Of a DNA stretch of 64,000 nt, positions 43,324-55,447 are shown one piece after another. Both the position numbers and the translations under genes were made by a program. Every line of letters begins with the position of its first letter. The first letter of the stretch is position 1. The notes beneath the pieces were generated by a model, which saw only the letters and a list, made by a program, of their open reading frames with translations, was not told the origin of the DNA and ran no database searches. Location: positions 27,081 to 91,080 of the forward strand of contig JAFTIL010000017.1 of the NCBI GenBank assembly GCA_017456905.1. The letters are read 5' to 3'. The stretch comes from Clostridia bacterium. Lineage in GTDB: Bacteria > Bacillota > Clostridia > Oscillospirales > CAG-272.

Positions 43324-46300
43324 ATGCAATTATTGATACATAGACGGAAAACTCGCAGCGGAGCATCCGTTTCGCTGAAAAATCATATAGCACGTTGGGT
43401 GCTTTTGACGCTTTCTCTCGCTTTGAGCATCACCTGCTTTTTGAACCCTGTCGCAGCAGAGACAAGGGATGAAACGCTGTCTTACTATTTTACAGATCCC
43501 GAGGGTACTGATACCGTCATGCCGCAAGGTGAGGTGGTGGCGGGACTGTTAGGCGGTATTCCCGCTTCAGAGATTGATTATCTGAACAACCATAGCCGAT
43601 ACGTTTTGTATACTGCCGCCATCCCCCGCGACAAGACCTACGCTCACGTGAGCGGTGACGGCGTGTTGGTGTTGGCGTACGACTATGTCTATACCACAAC
43701 TGATGGCATTACCGTCATGTGGATGCCCTTGCTTGCCGAGAATACCGAAACGGGCGAAATCACGGATATGAGTTATGATTCTGATCTGGAACTGTACCGC
43801 GGTTATCTGGCAGGCGAGGAAGACCAGTCCATCAAGGTCTATTTTGCCGCGTCCTTCACGCTTTCCGAGGATGTTGCCTTGGAGATGGTCAACGAGGCTC
43901 ACAAGGCCGCCGTATCGCTGATGGCTGCCATGGAGTTCTATGAAACTGCGTTGGGATTGTGGACGCCCCAAAAAGAAGCGTATGATGCTTATCTTTCGGC
44001 GTACGATGCGTGGGTGACGGCTACCAAAGCCTACGAAGACTATTTGAAAGAGAAGGCTGTGTATGACGCATGGTGGGAGGATCACGACGCGAAGGAAGCC
44101 GCCATGAATGCCTATCTGGAGCAGAAGGCTGCCTATGAGGCGTGGACAAAATATCAAAGTGATCTGGAAGCCTACGAGGCTTATATGGCATTGGTCAACG
44201 CCAGTCCTGAATTGAAGGCACAGTATGAAGCGGATATGGCGATCGTGCTGTCACAGCTCGCCGTCATGGATCGGATGTTTATCAAGTCGCATATTTCGGG
44301 CTATAGCTTTGAGGGCGTTCTTAACAGTGGAGCCGTTGATTATATTTTGAATAACAAGGATGAGCTTTTGAACGTACCCGATATCCAAAACAAGGAGGAT
44401 GTCTATACGTCGGTGGATGCTACAAGGGCTCTCCGCAAGCTGGTCGATGCTTATAAGGCTCTTACAAGCAGAGAAGAGCAATACGAATTCTATATTGCCA
44501 ATCGTGACGAGATGACCACTTGGATGAAGGCGCTGTACCGTAGCATGGTCGCACTTGGCGAGGTGGAATTCGTATACGATACCCTCCAAAGCAAAGGCGC
44601 TTTAGACACGTATTTACAATTCCTTGGCAATCTTTACGTCCAGGGATGGCTCATGGACGATGCTGCGACGTTGGATATAGATACGGCTATTTTCGGCAGA
44701 AATCTGACCGAATTAGTGGAGTCTGAACTGATCCTTGAGGATAAAAACCAAATGGCTCCGTTGGAGGCTTATCCCCATCCGCCCCAAACCTCCGATGACG
44801 TGCCGGAGGTACCCTATCCCGGCGATCCCCCTGCTGAAGCGGAACATCCGGGTGAGATGCCCGATGAAGTGCCTGACACCTATTATGCGCCCGATCTGCC
44901 CGCTGAGATCTCCCCTGCAGGTGATGCTCCCGAGGTTGTGGAGGATCCCGGAGAGGCTCCCTCCGCACCCGAGATGACGGAAGCCGAAAAGGGATTGTAT
45001 GATGCTTATGTGGCGGGGGAGATCACCGCACGCGATGCTGATGCGCTTCCTGAGGGTGGTACCTTTTCCACCCTCATGAGTGGTGAGACCCGGGTAGTTT
45101 CTGGTAAGACTGTCAAGATCAACTTCTATACCCACGCAGGAGATCTGATCTCCGGCAAGCGTCTGATCTTTGGCTCGTCTTTGCTTGACAACCAAAATGT
45201 GAAACTGCCGAAGGTCTATGCTGAAAACGGTGCGCTCTTGACCTTTGTGGGCTGGTCTCTAACCCCCATGCCGCTTCCTCAATCGGTGGAGGATGTATAC
45301 CCTGTCCTGGAAACTACCGAAGTTGTCAAGGAGCTTTCCCTGTATCCCGTATATCGCCTGTATCATACGTCTGCCAACAAGGCTACTTGCACAGAGGCAG
45401 AGGTCTGTAAATATTGTAATGCCGTGCTGACCCCTGCTTTAGGTCATACTGAAGAAGAGATCCCGGCCGTTGCACCCACCTGTACTGAAACGGGTCTGAC
45501 CGCAGGAGTTAAGTGCTCCGTTTGCAAAGAGATCTTGATCGCCCAGGAAGAGGTTGCGGCTAAGGGCCACACCCCCGGCGACGAGGCCACCTGTACCACC
45601 GCTCAGATCTGTACCGAATGTACTGCCGTGGTGAAACCGGCTATGGGACACGAATGGGACGAAGGCAAGATTACCACGGAGCCCGGCTGTGAGACAGATG
45701 GTGAAAGGACATATACTTGTCGGCATGACGAAACCCATACGCGCACCGAACCTGTGCCTGCCTTCGGTCATACTGAAGCCGAGGCAATCGAAGAGAACAG
45801 AATAGAGGCCAAGTGTGAAGAAGACGGCTCTTATGATAGTGTTGTTTATTGTTCTGACTGTTCCAAGGAATTGCGCCGAAAAGTCCAAACCATCCCCGCG
45901 CTGGGACACGAATGGGACGAGGGCACGATGACCACGAAGCCCAGCTGTGAGACACAAGGCGAAAAGACCTACACCTGTCAGCATGATGAAACTCATACTT
46001 ACACCGAGCCTGTCGATCCCGTCGGTCATACTGAAGCCGAGGCAATCGAAGAGAACAGAATAGAGGCCAAGTGTGAAGAAGACGGCTCTTATGATAGTGT
46101 TGTTTATTGTTCCGATTGTTCCAAGGAATTGCGCCGAGAAGTCCAAACCATCCCCGCGCCGGGACACGAATGGGACGAGGGCGAAGTGACCACAGCACCT
46201 ACTTGTACCGAGTCCGGTATCAGAACACACGGATGTATCCGTTGCGTCGCAACTAAGACCACAGTTGAAGATGCCCTGGATCATGATATGATTTATGAAA

Positions 46301-47928
46301 CCGAGGTGAATCCCACCTGTACGACTCCCGGACAAGCTGCAGGAAGTTCTTGCTCCCGTTGTGACTTCTATATGGGTGAAGGTGAGATTCCCGCTTTGGG
46401 GCATGATTGGGATGAAGGTGTCGTTGACGTTGCCCCTACCTGTACTGAAGAAGGATCGCTCAAGTATACTTGCGAGCGAGAGAATTGCGGAGAGATCAAA
46501 ACTCAGGTTTTGTCTGCTGTAGGACACACCGAGGAGGAAATCCCCGCCGTTGCATCCACCTGTACCGAAACGGGTCTGACCGCAGGAGTTAAGTGCTCCG
46601 TCTGCGGCGAGGTCTTGGTTGCTCAAATCAAAGTGGATGCTCTCGGTCACAGCTATGAGACTGAGGAGACCGAGCCTACTTGCACCGAGGACGGTTACAC
46701 CACCTACACCTGTTCGAGATGTGAAGATACTTATATTGCCGACGAGATCGAGGCTGCAGGCCACGATTACGAGTCGGTGGTGACTGAACCTACTTGCACC
46801 AAGGACGGCTATACCACCTATACCTGCTCGGTATGTCATGATGCGTACGTGGGTGACGAGACTGAAGCTACGGGGCACGATTATGAGTCGGTGGTGACTG
46901 AGCCCACCTGTACCGAGAATGGCTACACCACTTACACCTGTGCTGTCTGTCAAGACAACTATATCTCTGACGAGGTCGCAGCTGAGGGACACGATTACGA
47001 GTCGGTGGTGATCCCGCCTACCTGTACCGAGGATGGGTATACTACCTACACCTGTCCGAAATGTGAAGATACTTATATCGCCGACGAGATCGAGGCCGCA
47101 GGGCACGATTATGAGTCGGTGGTGACTGAGCCTACCTGTACCGAGAACGGTTATACGACCCATACCTGTTCTGTTTGCTATGATACCTATACCGATCACA
47201 AGGTAGAGGCTGAGGGGCACACGCCCAATGGCGATGCTACCTGCACGCAGGATTCCGTCTGTACCGTTTGTGATAGATTGCTGGCGGAAAAGACAGGGCA
47301 TCATTATAAGCACACGGTCACCCGTCCGACTTGTGTGGAGGAAGGCTATACTACTCATACCTGTACCCGTTGCGGCGACAGCTACCGAGACAGCGAGACA
47401 CAGGCCGTGGGACATATCTATGGCTCATGGATCGTAGACGTTCAGCCCGCACCTGAGGTAGAGGGTCATCGCTACGCTGAATGTAAGACCTGCGGGTATC
47501 GAAGCGAGGAGACCTTGCCTGCTCTTCCCCCCGTGGAAACAACACCCGACACCGAGCCCGATACCGAGGAGCCGACGGATACGGAAGAGCCTTCAGAAAC
47601 TGAAGAGCCCACAGATACCGTCGAACCTGACACCGAGGAAAGTACCGAGCCTGTGACTGATCCCGAAACCGATACACAACCCATCCCAGAGACAGAGAGA
47701 GACACCATGCCCGAAAGTGAGCGTCCTACCGAGCCTGAGACACGGAGCGAAGAAACAGTGACACTCCCCGGTATTGATATCCCTGAAGTCAAGTGGTATG
47801 CCCGATTGTTGGGTGCTGTGGGATTGCCCGGGTTAGCTATAATCTCCGGCGGTTTCCTTGGCGGTGCTGCGTCTGGTATTGCCATACTGATCATGAAAAC
47901 CCTGCGAAAAAAACGTCTTAAGAAATGA
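43324..47928 (+). CDS. Large surface protein with about 18 Cys-rich repeats
   Basis: 1534 aa. Parts in order: signal or TM helix (about 22-45); beta domain; Ala/Tyr/Glu-rich helical region (about 195-320; AYEAWTKYQSDLEAYEAY) like streptococcal A-repeats; Pro-rich linker (480-560); a Listeria/Bacteroides-type beta repeat (590-690); about 18 repeats of roughly 35-43 aa (687-1400) of the form PTCTEDGYTTYTCSxCxDTY...GHDYESVVTE; Thr/Glu linker; TM near 1495-1520 and KKRLKK. No LPXTG. Paired CxxC in each repeat suggests metal binding. Start 43324 follows GGAG at 6 bases. Confidence 0.85.
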   Translation: MQLLIHRRKTRSGASVSLKNHIARWVLLTLSLALSITCFLNPVAAETRDETLSYYFTDPEGTDTVMPQGEVVAGLLGGIPASEIDYLNNHSRYVLYTAAIPRDKTYAHVSGDGVLVLAYDYVYTTTDGITVMWMPLLAENTETGEITDMSYDSDLELYRGYLAGEEDQSIKVYFAASFTLSEDVALEMVNEAHKAAVSLMAAMEFYETALGLWTPQKEAYDAYLSAYDAWVTATKAYEDYLKEKAVYDAWWEDHDAKEAAMNAYLEQKAAYEAWTKYQSDLEAYEAYMALVNASPELKAQYEADMAIVLSQLAVMDRMFIKSHISGYSFEGVLNSGAVDYILNNKDELLNVPDIQNKEDVYTSVDATRALRKLVDAYKALTSREEQYEFYIANRDEMTTWMKALYRSMVALGEVEFVYDTLQSKGALDTYLQFLGNLYVQGWLMDDAATLDIDTAIFGRNLTELVESELILEDKNQMAPLEAYPHPPQTSDDVPEVPYPGDPPAEAEHPGEMPDEVPDTYYAPDLPAEISPAGDAPEVVEDPGEAPSAPEMTEAEKGLYDAYVAGEITARDADALPEGGTFSTLMSGETRVVSGKTVKINFYTHAGDLISGKRLIFGSSLLDNQNVKLPKVYAENGALLTFVGWSLTPMPLPQSVEDVYPVLETTEVVKELSLYPVYRLYHTSANKATCTEAEVCKYCNAVLTPALGHTEEEIPAVAPTCTETGLTAGVKCSVCKEILIAQEEVAAKGHTPGDEATCTTAQICTECTAVVKPAMGHEWDEGKITTEPGCETDGERTYTCRHDETHTRTEPVPAFGHTEAEAIEENRIEAKCEEDGSYDSVVYCSDCSKELRRKVQTIPALGHEWDEGTMTTKPSCETQGEKTYTCQHDETHTYTEPVDPVGHTEAEAIEENRIEAKCEEDGSYDSVVYCSDCSKELRREVQTIPAPGHEWDEGEVTTAPTCTESGIRTHGCIRCVATKTTVEDALDHDMIYETEVNPTCTTPGQAAGSSCSRCDFYMGEGEIPALGHDWDEGVVDVAPTCTEEGSLKYTCERENCGEIKTQVLSAVGHTEEEIPAVASTCTETGLTAGVKCSVCGEVLVAQIKVDALGHSYETEETEPTCTEDGYTTYTCSRCEDTYIADEIEAAGHDYESVVTEPTCTKDGYTTYTCSVCHDAYVGDETEATGHDYESVVTEPTCTENGYTTYTCAVCQDNYISDEVAAEGHDYESVVIPPTCTEDGYTTYTCPKCEDTYIADEIEAAGHDYESVVTEPTCTENGYTTHTCSVCYDTYTDHKVEAEGHTPNGDATCTQDSVCTVCDRLLAEKTGHHYKHTVTRPTCVEEGYTTHTCTRCGDSYRDSETQAVGHIYGSWIVDVQPAPEVEGHRYAECKTCGYRSEETLPALPPVETTPDTEPDTEEPTDTEEPSETEEPTDTVEPDTEESTEPVTDPETDTQPIPETERDTMPESERPTEPETRSEETVTLPGIDIPEVKWYARLLGAVGLPGLAIISGGFLGGAASGIAILIMKTLRKKRLKK
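45645..46160 (+). repeat. Tandem 258-bp duplication inside the Cys-repeat region
   Basis: Copies at 45645-45902 and 45903-46160 (86 codons each). The second half of the unit (from TCGGTCATAC at 45764 and 46022) is nearly identical for about 140 bases, while the first half differs more. A recent in-frame duplication or gene conversion explains this. Confidence 0.85.
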
Positions 47929-47933
47929 ACCCG

Positions 47934-47965
47934 GCGGGAGAAAGGTTATCTTTCTCCCGCTTTTT
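47934..47965 (+). terminator. Terminator of the Cys-repeat protein
   Basis: GCGGGAGAAAG-GTTAT-CTTTCTCCCGC, perfect 11 bp, then TTTTTAC. Confidence 0.9.
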
Positions 47966-47990
47966 ACTACGGACAAATGTGCATATCCCC

Positions 47991-48019
47991 TTGACAGAAT
48001 CCAGGATCAAGGGTATAAT
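47991..48019 (+). promoter_or_regulatory. Promoter for the uronate-isomerase-like gene
   Basis: TTGACA, 17 bases, TATAAT: both hexamers perfect. Confidence 0.85.
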
Positions 48020-48048
48020 GAAACCATTACGTAAGAAAAGGAGATACC

Positions 48049-49176
48049 ATGATGCGGGAACAGATCCCTTTGTGGACACTTATGAAAACAGAAGGACTCA
48101 CGGGTTATGCCGAGAGCAGGACGTTTCTTGACGAAAGCCCGCTGTCAAATCTGTCCGAGCTTTTGGGCCTGGGTACCCACGCGGGCTTGAACCGCATGAT
48201 GCGAATGTCCGGAGTGGAGGAACCCTTGATCACGGGCGGGGCATCGGATTACGATAAGGCGGAGGCCTTGTGCCGTGTGATGCCCCTATGGGGCGGTCAT
48301 CCTTATGTGGGAGCTGTCAAGTGTTTGCTGTCCCGAGCCTTCGGCGCTGAAATGCCGCTGTGCTCTGATACTTTGCCAACGCTTTGGGAGAGAACAGGGA
48401 AAGCTTTGCGGGAAAGCCCGCTCACGGTAGCAGATCTGCCGAGTTTTTTCGGAATTCAGCGTATCATCCTGCCACTGACGGTGACCGAATTGATGGCTTT
48501 GCCCGTAGGGGAGAGCCCCTATGGAGGAAAGGCCATGACCCTGTATATTGACGATCCCTCGGGAAAAACTCTTTGGGCCTCTCCCCTGTGTCAGCCCTTG
48601 AATCTTCAGGAGGGCGGAAAGCTTATGAGTGAAGCCGTGGAACGGTTGGCTGACGCTTGCGTGGCACGGGGAATTTTAGAGATGACTGTCAATTTGCAGT
48701 CCTTGGCCTCCTTTGTTCGCCCCAATGCCTATATGTCCGCGCTGTCGGTGGCCGCTTTGCAAAAAGGGGAACACCTGGACGCTGATGCTCATGCTCTGCT
48801 CATCTGCCAGCTTTTGCGTTTGCTGGGGGAGGCTTGTGTCAAGCACGGCATGGCGTTGACACTTGCAGATATGCCGTCTCATGCCATTTGCCCTCTTCGA
48901 GATTATCTTGATTCCTGCGGCCGTCTGCCTCGTTTGACTGTTGTGGGAGATGACCCCGCTGCCTACCTGGAGGCAGGTGTGTCATCGCTCCTGCACGTAG
49001 ACCTCCCCGTGTCTCGCGGGGCTTACCTTGCACGATTAGAGGCGGCGGCTTCTCGCGCACCTTTGGGATGCATTCGCGGGCTTTACGCTCCCTTGCAGGG
49101 ACCGCTGGATCTGCCTCTGTACGCCGAGCTATGCCACATCTTTTGTCAACAAGCCGAGGCGTGGTCGGCAGAATGA
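48049..49176 (+). CDS. Uronate-isomerase-like protein without metal ligands
   Basis: 375 aa, about 95 shorter than UxaC. [20 protein letters not shown] aligns with UxaC's [59 protein letters not shown] and the C-terminal [15 protein letters not shown] also follow UxaC. The N-terminal HCH metal motif is absent (the protein begins just past it), the later His (HIGA) reads LADMP, and the Asp (TDSRS) is lost. It is probably a pseudoenzyme. Overlaps nothing; YhcC follows closely. Confidence 0.7.
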   Translation: [375 protein letters not shown]

Positions 49177-49183
49177 GGTGGAT

Positions 49184-50146
49184 ATGACCCAAAAAGAATT
49201 AAATCCCTACCCCTTGAGTGACAGCCATAAACGGTATCAAACGTATGATTATTGGTTGAAAAAGACCTTCGGCGGGAAGTGCGCCAAGATCCCTTTGGAC
49301 GGCGGCTTTACCTGCCCCAATATGGATGGCACCTGCGGAGTGGGCGGCTGCATTTATTGCTCAATTCGGGGAAGCGGAGACTTTGCCTTGCCTGCCGACC
49401 TTCCCTTACGAGTGCAATACGAAACCCAGCGGGCGCGGTTGTCGGGGAAGTGGGCCACGGATCGCTGTATCGCCTATTTCCAAGCGCGCACCAATACCTA
49501 TGCTCCTGCGCGTATTCTGCGGGAAAAATTTGAAGAGGCTCTTTCGTTTGAAGGTGTGGTGGGGTTGAATATTGCCACGCGCGCCGATTGTCTGCCGCCT
49601 GAGACTGTAGACTATCTGGCAGAGCTGGCCGAGCGCACCGTGCTTACCGTGGAGCTTGGTCTCCAAACAGCCCACGACATTACGGCCGCATATATCAACC
49701 GAGGCCACAGCTTTGCGGATTTCAAAGATGGCTATACACGTTTGATTCGGGCTTCCTCTAAGATCAATACCTGTGTCCATATGATCCTGGGACTGCCGGG
49801 AGAGGATCTTTCCATGATGCTGGACAGCATGAGAGAGGTGGCTCGCCTCCGCCCCACCATGGTCAAGCTCCATCTGCTTCACGTTCTGCGTGGGACGGTG
49901 TTGGGGGAGCTGTACGAGCAGGGGGCATACACGCCCATGACCCGCGAAGAATACGTTGCAGCCGTGGTCGGGTGTCTGGAGGTGCTTCCGCCGGAGACCG
50001 TGATTGCCAGACTCACGGGGGATGGTAACGGCAAAGAGCTGTTGGCCCCCCTATGGAGTATCAAAAAGATGGCGGTTATCAACGACATCGATAAGCTGAT
50101 GTTCCGCGAAAATACGTGGCAGGGTCGATGGTATGAATGTAAATAA
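49184..50146 (+). CDS. TIGR01212-family radical SAM protein (YhcC-like)
   Basis: 320 aa. The FeS cluster cysteines are in TCPNMDGTCGVGGCIYCS. The glycyl-type AdoMet-domain pattern follows (GLNIATRADCLPPETVDYL, VELGLQTAHDITAAYINRGH, MILGLPGEDLSMML, KLHLLHVLRGTVL). The family is linked to tRNA or unknown modification; E. coli YhcC has no firm role. ATG 49184 is chosen since GAGG lies 5 bases upstream; GTG 49178 is possible. It begins 7 bases after the UxaC-like gene, so they are co-transcribed. Confidence 0.92.
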   Translation: MTQKELNPYPLSDSHKRYQTYDYWLKKTFGGKCAKIPLDGGFTCPNMDGTCGVGGCIYCSIRGSGDFALPADLPLRVQYETQRARLSGKWATDRCIAYFQARTNTYAPARILREKFEEALSFEGVVGLNIATRADCLPPETVDYLAELAERTVLTVELGLQTAHDITAAYINRGHSFADFKDGYTRLIRASSKINTCVHMILGLPGEDLSMMLDSMREVARLRPTMVKLHLLHVLRGTVLGELYEQGAYTPMTREEYVAAVVGCLEVLPPETVIARLTGDGNGKELLAPLWSIKKMAVINDIDKLMFRENTWQGRWYECK

Positions 50147-50148
50147 AA

Positions 50149-50192
50149 AAGTGTAGCTGTGAGGGATACCTCATCGCTACACTTATCTTTTT
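50149..50192. terminator. Bidirectional terminator
   Basis: AAGTGTAGC pairs with GCTACACTT around an inner 6-bp stem with a GATA loop, followed by ATCTTTTTT. Between converging genes. Confidence 0.85.
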
Positions 50193-50203
50193 TGCTTTGG
50201 GTT

Positions 50204-50722
50204 TTATTTCGTGATCTTGATCGCACCTTCAAAGGCGTTCTCGGCCGCCTCGGTGCGGGCCTCGGAGAGAATAGAGTAGTAGATATAGTTGCCGCAGACC
50301 TCTACCTCGGCCTCGTCCAGTTTGGGAAGCTCGTCGGGATTATAGCTGATCAGCAGGTCGCGGAAGCGGAGCGTCTGCCCCTCCACGTATGCTTCTACAA
50401 TGGCTTTGAGCTCTGCTACCTTTGCGCTGTCCTTAACGTGGAACACGCCCACTTCGTCGATATTCACGTCGGATTTTTCAGATACGATGATGCAGTGGTC
50501 GGTGATGTTCTCAAGAAGAACGGTGTAATTCTCTCCCCACATGGAGGCGGAGATATAACTTTCGCTGACCTGACGGTAGCCTTCCTCGGAGGGGATGGCG
50601 GTTTTGATCTTTTCCATCACCTGGGCGGAGGTCAAATCGTCGCGGTATTCGTCACCGCCGCAGGCGGTGAGCAGGGAGAGGATCATGATAACGGCGAGGG
50701 AGAGAAGAAGAATTCTTTTCAA
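50204..50722 (-). CDS. DUF4358-type lipoprotein, TTG start
   Basis: 172 aa. Lipobox LLTAC (Cys 21) and a mature part fitting DUF4358, a small envelope family common in gut Clostridia (VMEKIKTAIPSEEGYRQV, VGVFHVKDSAKVAEL, ALKAIVEAYVEGQTLRF-like). Function unknown. GGAGG lies 8 bases before TTG 50722. It closes a leftward cluster whose neighbours are a GDSL-type hydrolase and a membrane protein. Confidence 0.8.
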   Translation of the reverse strand: MKRILLLSLAVIMILSLLTACGGDEYRDDLTSAQVMEKIKTAIPSEEGYRQVSESYISASMWGENYTVLLENITDHCIIVSEKSDVNIDEVGVFHVKDSAKVAELKAIVEAYVEGQTLRFRDLLISYNPDELPKLDEAEVEVCGNYIYYSILSEARTEAAENAFEGAIKITK

Positions 50723-50748
50723 CGTGTGTTCCTCCAAATCATTTTTAC

Positions 50749-51597
50749 TTATTTTGTGTAGGCATGGGTGCGGATATACTGCAAAATAACGACGTAAGCC
50801 TCTTTATGGAGGTGGATGCCGTCGGAGCTGTTACAATATTCAGGCTTGAGTGCATTATCTTCACCTTTGAGCACGGTTTGTGTGTCCAGATAAGGGCAAC
50901 CGCACTCGGCGGCGATCTCTCGTACCCAACCGTTGCAGACGTCGATCTTTTCGTTGGTCAGTTTTGTGCTTTGGCAATAGGTGGTCACGGGGAAGATGGA
51001 TTGCAGGATCACGGTCGTTTCGGGAGAAGCGGCCTGAATATCACGGATGAGGGCGGTATAACAAGATTTGAAATCGGCCTCGGTGAGGAAGGACACGCCC
51101 CAGTCGGTACCAAGGGTGACGATCATGATCTCGGGCTTGGCCTTGCCTGCGGCCTCCGCAATGGTCATGCTCTCTCCCGTCTCGGGGTAGATGATCTTGG
51201 CGGCAGTGACCTCACTGTTGAGGTTGAGCATATTATTTTCGGTGCGCCAGACTTGCTTGGTCATCTTTCCTGCCGTCAGGACCTCGCGGGCTACCAAATG
51301 AGCGGTGAGGGAATCGCCAACGAAGATCAGCTTGTCCTGGTACTCGATACCCGCGTCGGGGGTCTCGGGCAGGGGTGTTTGACCCACGTTGGGGTTGACC
51401 ACAGGGGCACTTGTATCAGCGGGATCGGAGACAGAGGCGCCTTCTTTCACGGTATCTTTGGGATTGGCGGGATCCTTGGGGGACGATGCCACCAGGAAGC
51501 TGATAAGGCAAATGACTGTTACCAATAGCAAAACACCTGTGGCCATGAGCAGACCCATCAAAATTTTATAATAATTTTTGGGAGAAGTGATATTCAT
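50749..51597 (-). CDS. Membrane-anchored SGNH/GDSL hydrolase
   Basis: 282 aa. One N-terminal TM (LLMATGVLLLVTVICLISFL), a Ser/Pro/Asp linker, then an SGNH fold: block I FVGDSLTAHL (Ser nucleophile), VTLGTDWGVSFL in the block III position and DGIHLHKEAY (Asp/His). Probably deacetylates or de-esterifies extracellular glycans; substrate not known. Confidence 0.85.
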   Translation of the reverse strand: MNITSPKNYYKILMGLLMATGVLLLVTVICLISFLVASSPKDPANPKDTVKEGASVSDPADTSAPVVNPNVGQTPLPETPDAGIEYQDKLIFVGDSLTAHLVAREVLTAGKMTKQVWRTENNMLNLNSEVTAAKIIYPETGESMTIAEAAGKAKPEIMIVTLGTDWGVSFLTEADFKSCYTALIRDIQAASPETTVILQSIFPVTTYCQSTKLTNEKIDVCNGWVREIAAECGCPYLDTQTVLKGEDNALKPEYCNSSDGIHLHKEAYVVILQYIRTHAYTK

Positions 51598-51615
51598 GAA
51601 ACAGTGATCCTTCCG

Positions 51616-52086
51616 TTATTTTTTGTCGAGATTGAATTGAGATTTATAGGGTATAGGCTCTTTCTTTTCCTTCTTTTTGCCCATAGCCATGGTGATCAGG
51701 CAAACGGTAGCGGTAACCACGCCATACACAGCCGCGAAGAATACCATGTGGACAAGCACCGTGCTTGCCGAGAAATCATTGGCGATCATATAGGGCAGGT
51801 AGGCCAGAAAAATACCGCCGAGGCAGAGCAGGGGGTGAAGGATGATCTTGCTGCCCGTGGGGAGTTTGTCGGTTTTGCGGATCATATCCGCACCGGCAAT
51901 GCAGAGAGACAGGGGCAGTAGCATAAGAAAGACCTTGGCGTTTATGGATTTATCCAGATTTTGCTCAATCAGCCATTGAATAAGAAGCAGAAGCATGGTC
52001 AGCGCGGTAAAGACACAGCAGGCGGTGACCGTCAGCTTGCGTAGCAGAGTCAGCGCTGGGTGAGCACTTTTAGGGGATTGATTCAT
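51616..52086 (-). CDS. Small multi-pass membrane protein
   Basis: 156 aa, four hydrophobic segments (ACCVFTALTMLLLLIQWL, VFLMLLPLSLCIAGA, ILHPLLCLGGIFLAYLPY, TVLVHMVFFAAVYGVV) and a Lys/Glu-rich C-terminus. Length and topology recall DUF3021 proteins, without a firm match. First gene of the leftward cluster, preceded by GGAAAGGA. Confidence 0.65.
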   Translation of the reverse strand: MNQSPKSAHPALTLLRKLTVTACCVFTALTMLLLLIQWLIEQNLDKSINAKVFLMLLPLSLCIAGADMIRKTDKLPTGSKIILHPLLCLGGIFLAYLPYMIANDFSASTVLVHMVFFAAVYGVVTATVCLITMAMGKKKEKKEPIPYKSQFNLDKK

Positions 52087-52138
52087 GGAGGATTCCTTTC
52101 CTTCCGTCCAAACGGACAGAGTTATACATCATATAATT

Positions 52139-52167
52139 ATTATAATATATAAAGCGGCGAAATGCAA
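52139..52167 (-). promoter_or_regulatory. Promoter for the leftward envelope cluster
   Basis: Minus strand TTGCAT, 17 bases, TATAAT. It diverges from the lacZ promoter, 95 bases away. Confidence 0.65.
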
Positions 52168-52180
52168 GGGGTAATTGTAA

Positions 52181-55444
<3,264 letters not shown>

Positions 55445-55447
55445 GCC

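Noticed and set aside
45439-47415. A 658-codon minus-strand frame
   Set aside because: Mirror of the Cys-repeat gene; its repeats simply reflect the repeats of the real gene.
45385-47520. Repeat array as a possible CRISPR
   Set aside because: Repeats are in frame within one protein, of variable sequence, and have no unique spacers.
47760-47790. LPXTG-type signal in the Cys-repeat protein
   Set aside because: The sequence reads LPGID, and the final part lacks the T-G of a sortase site.
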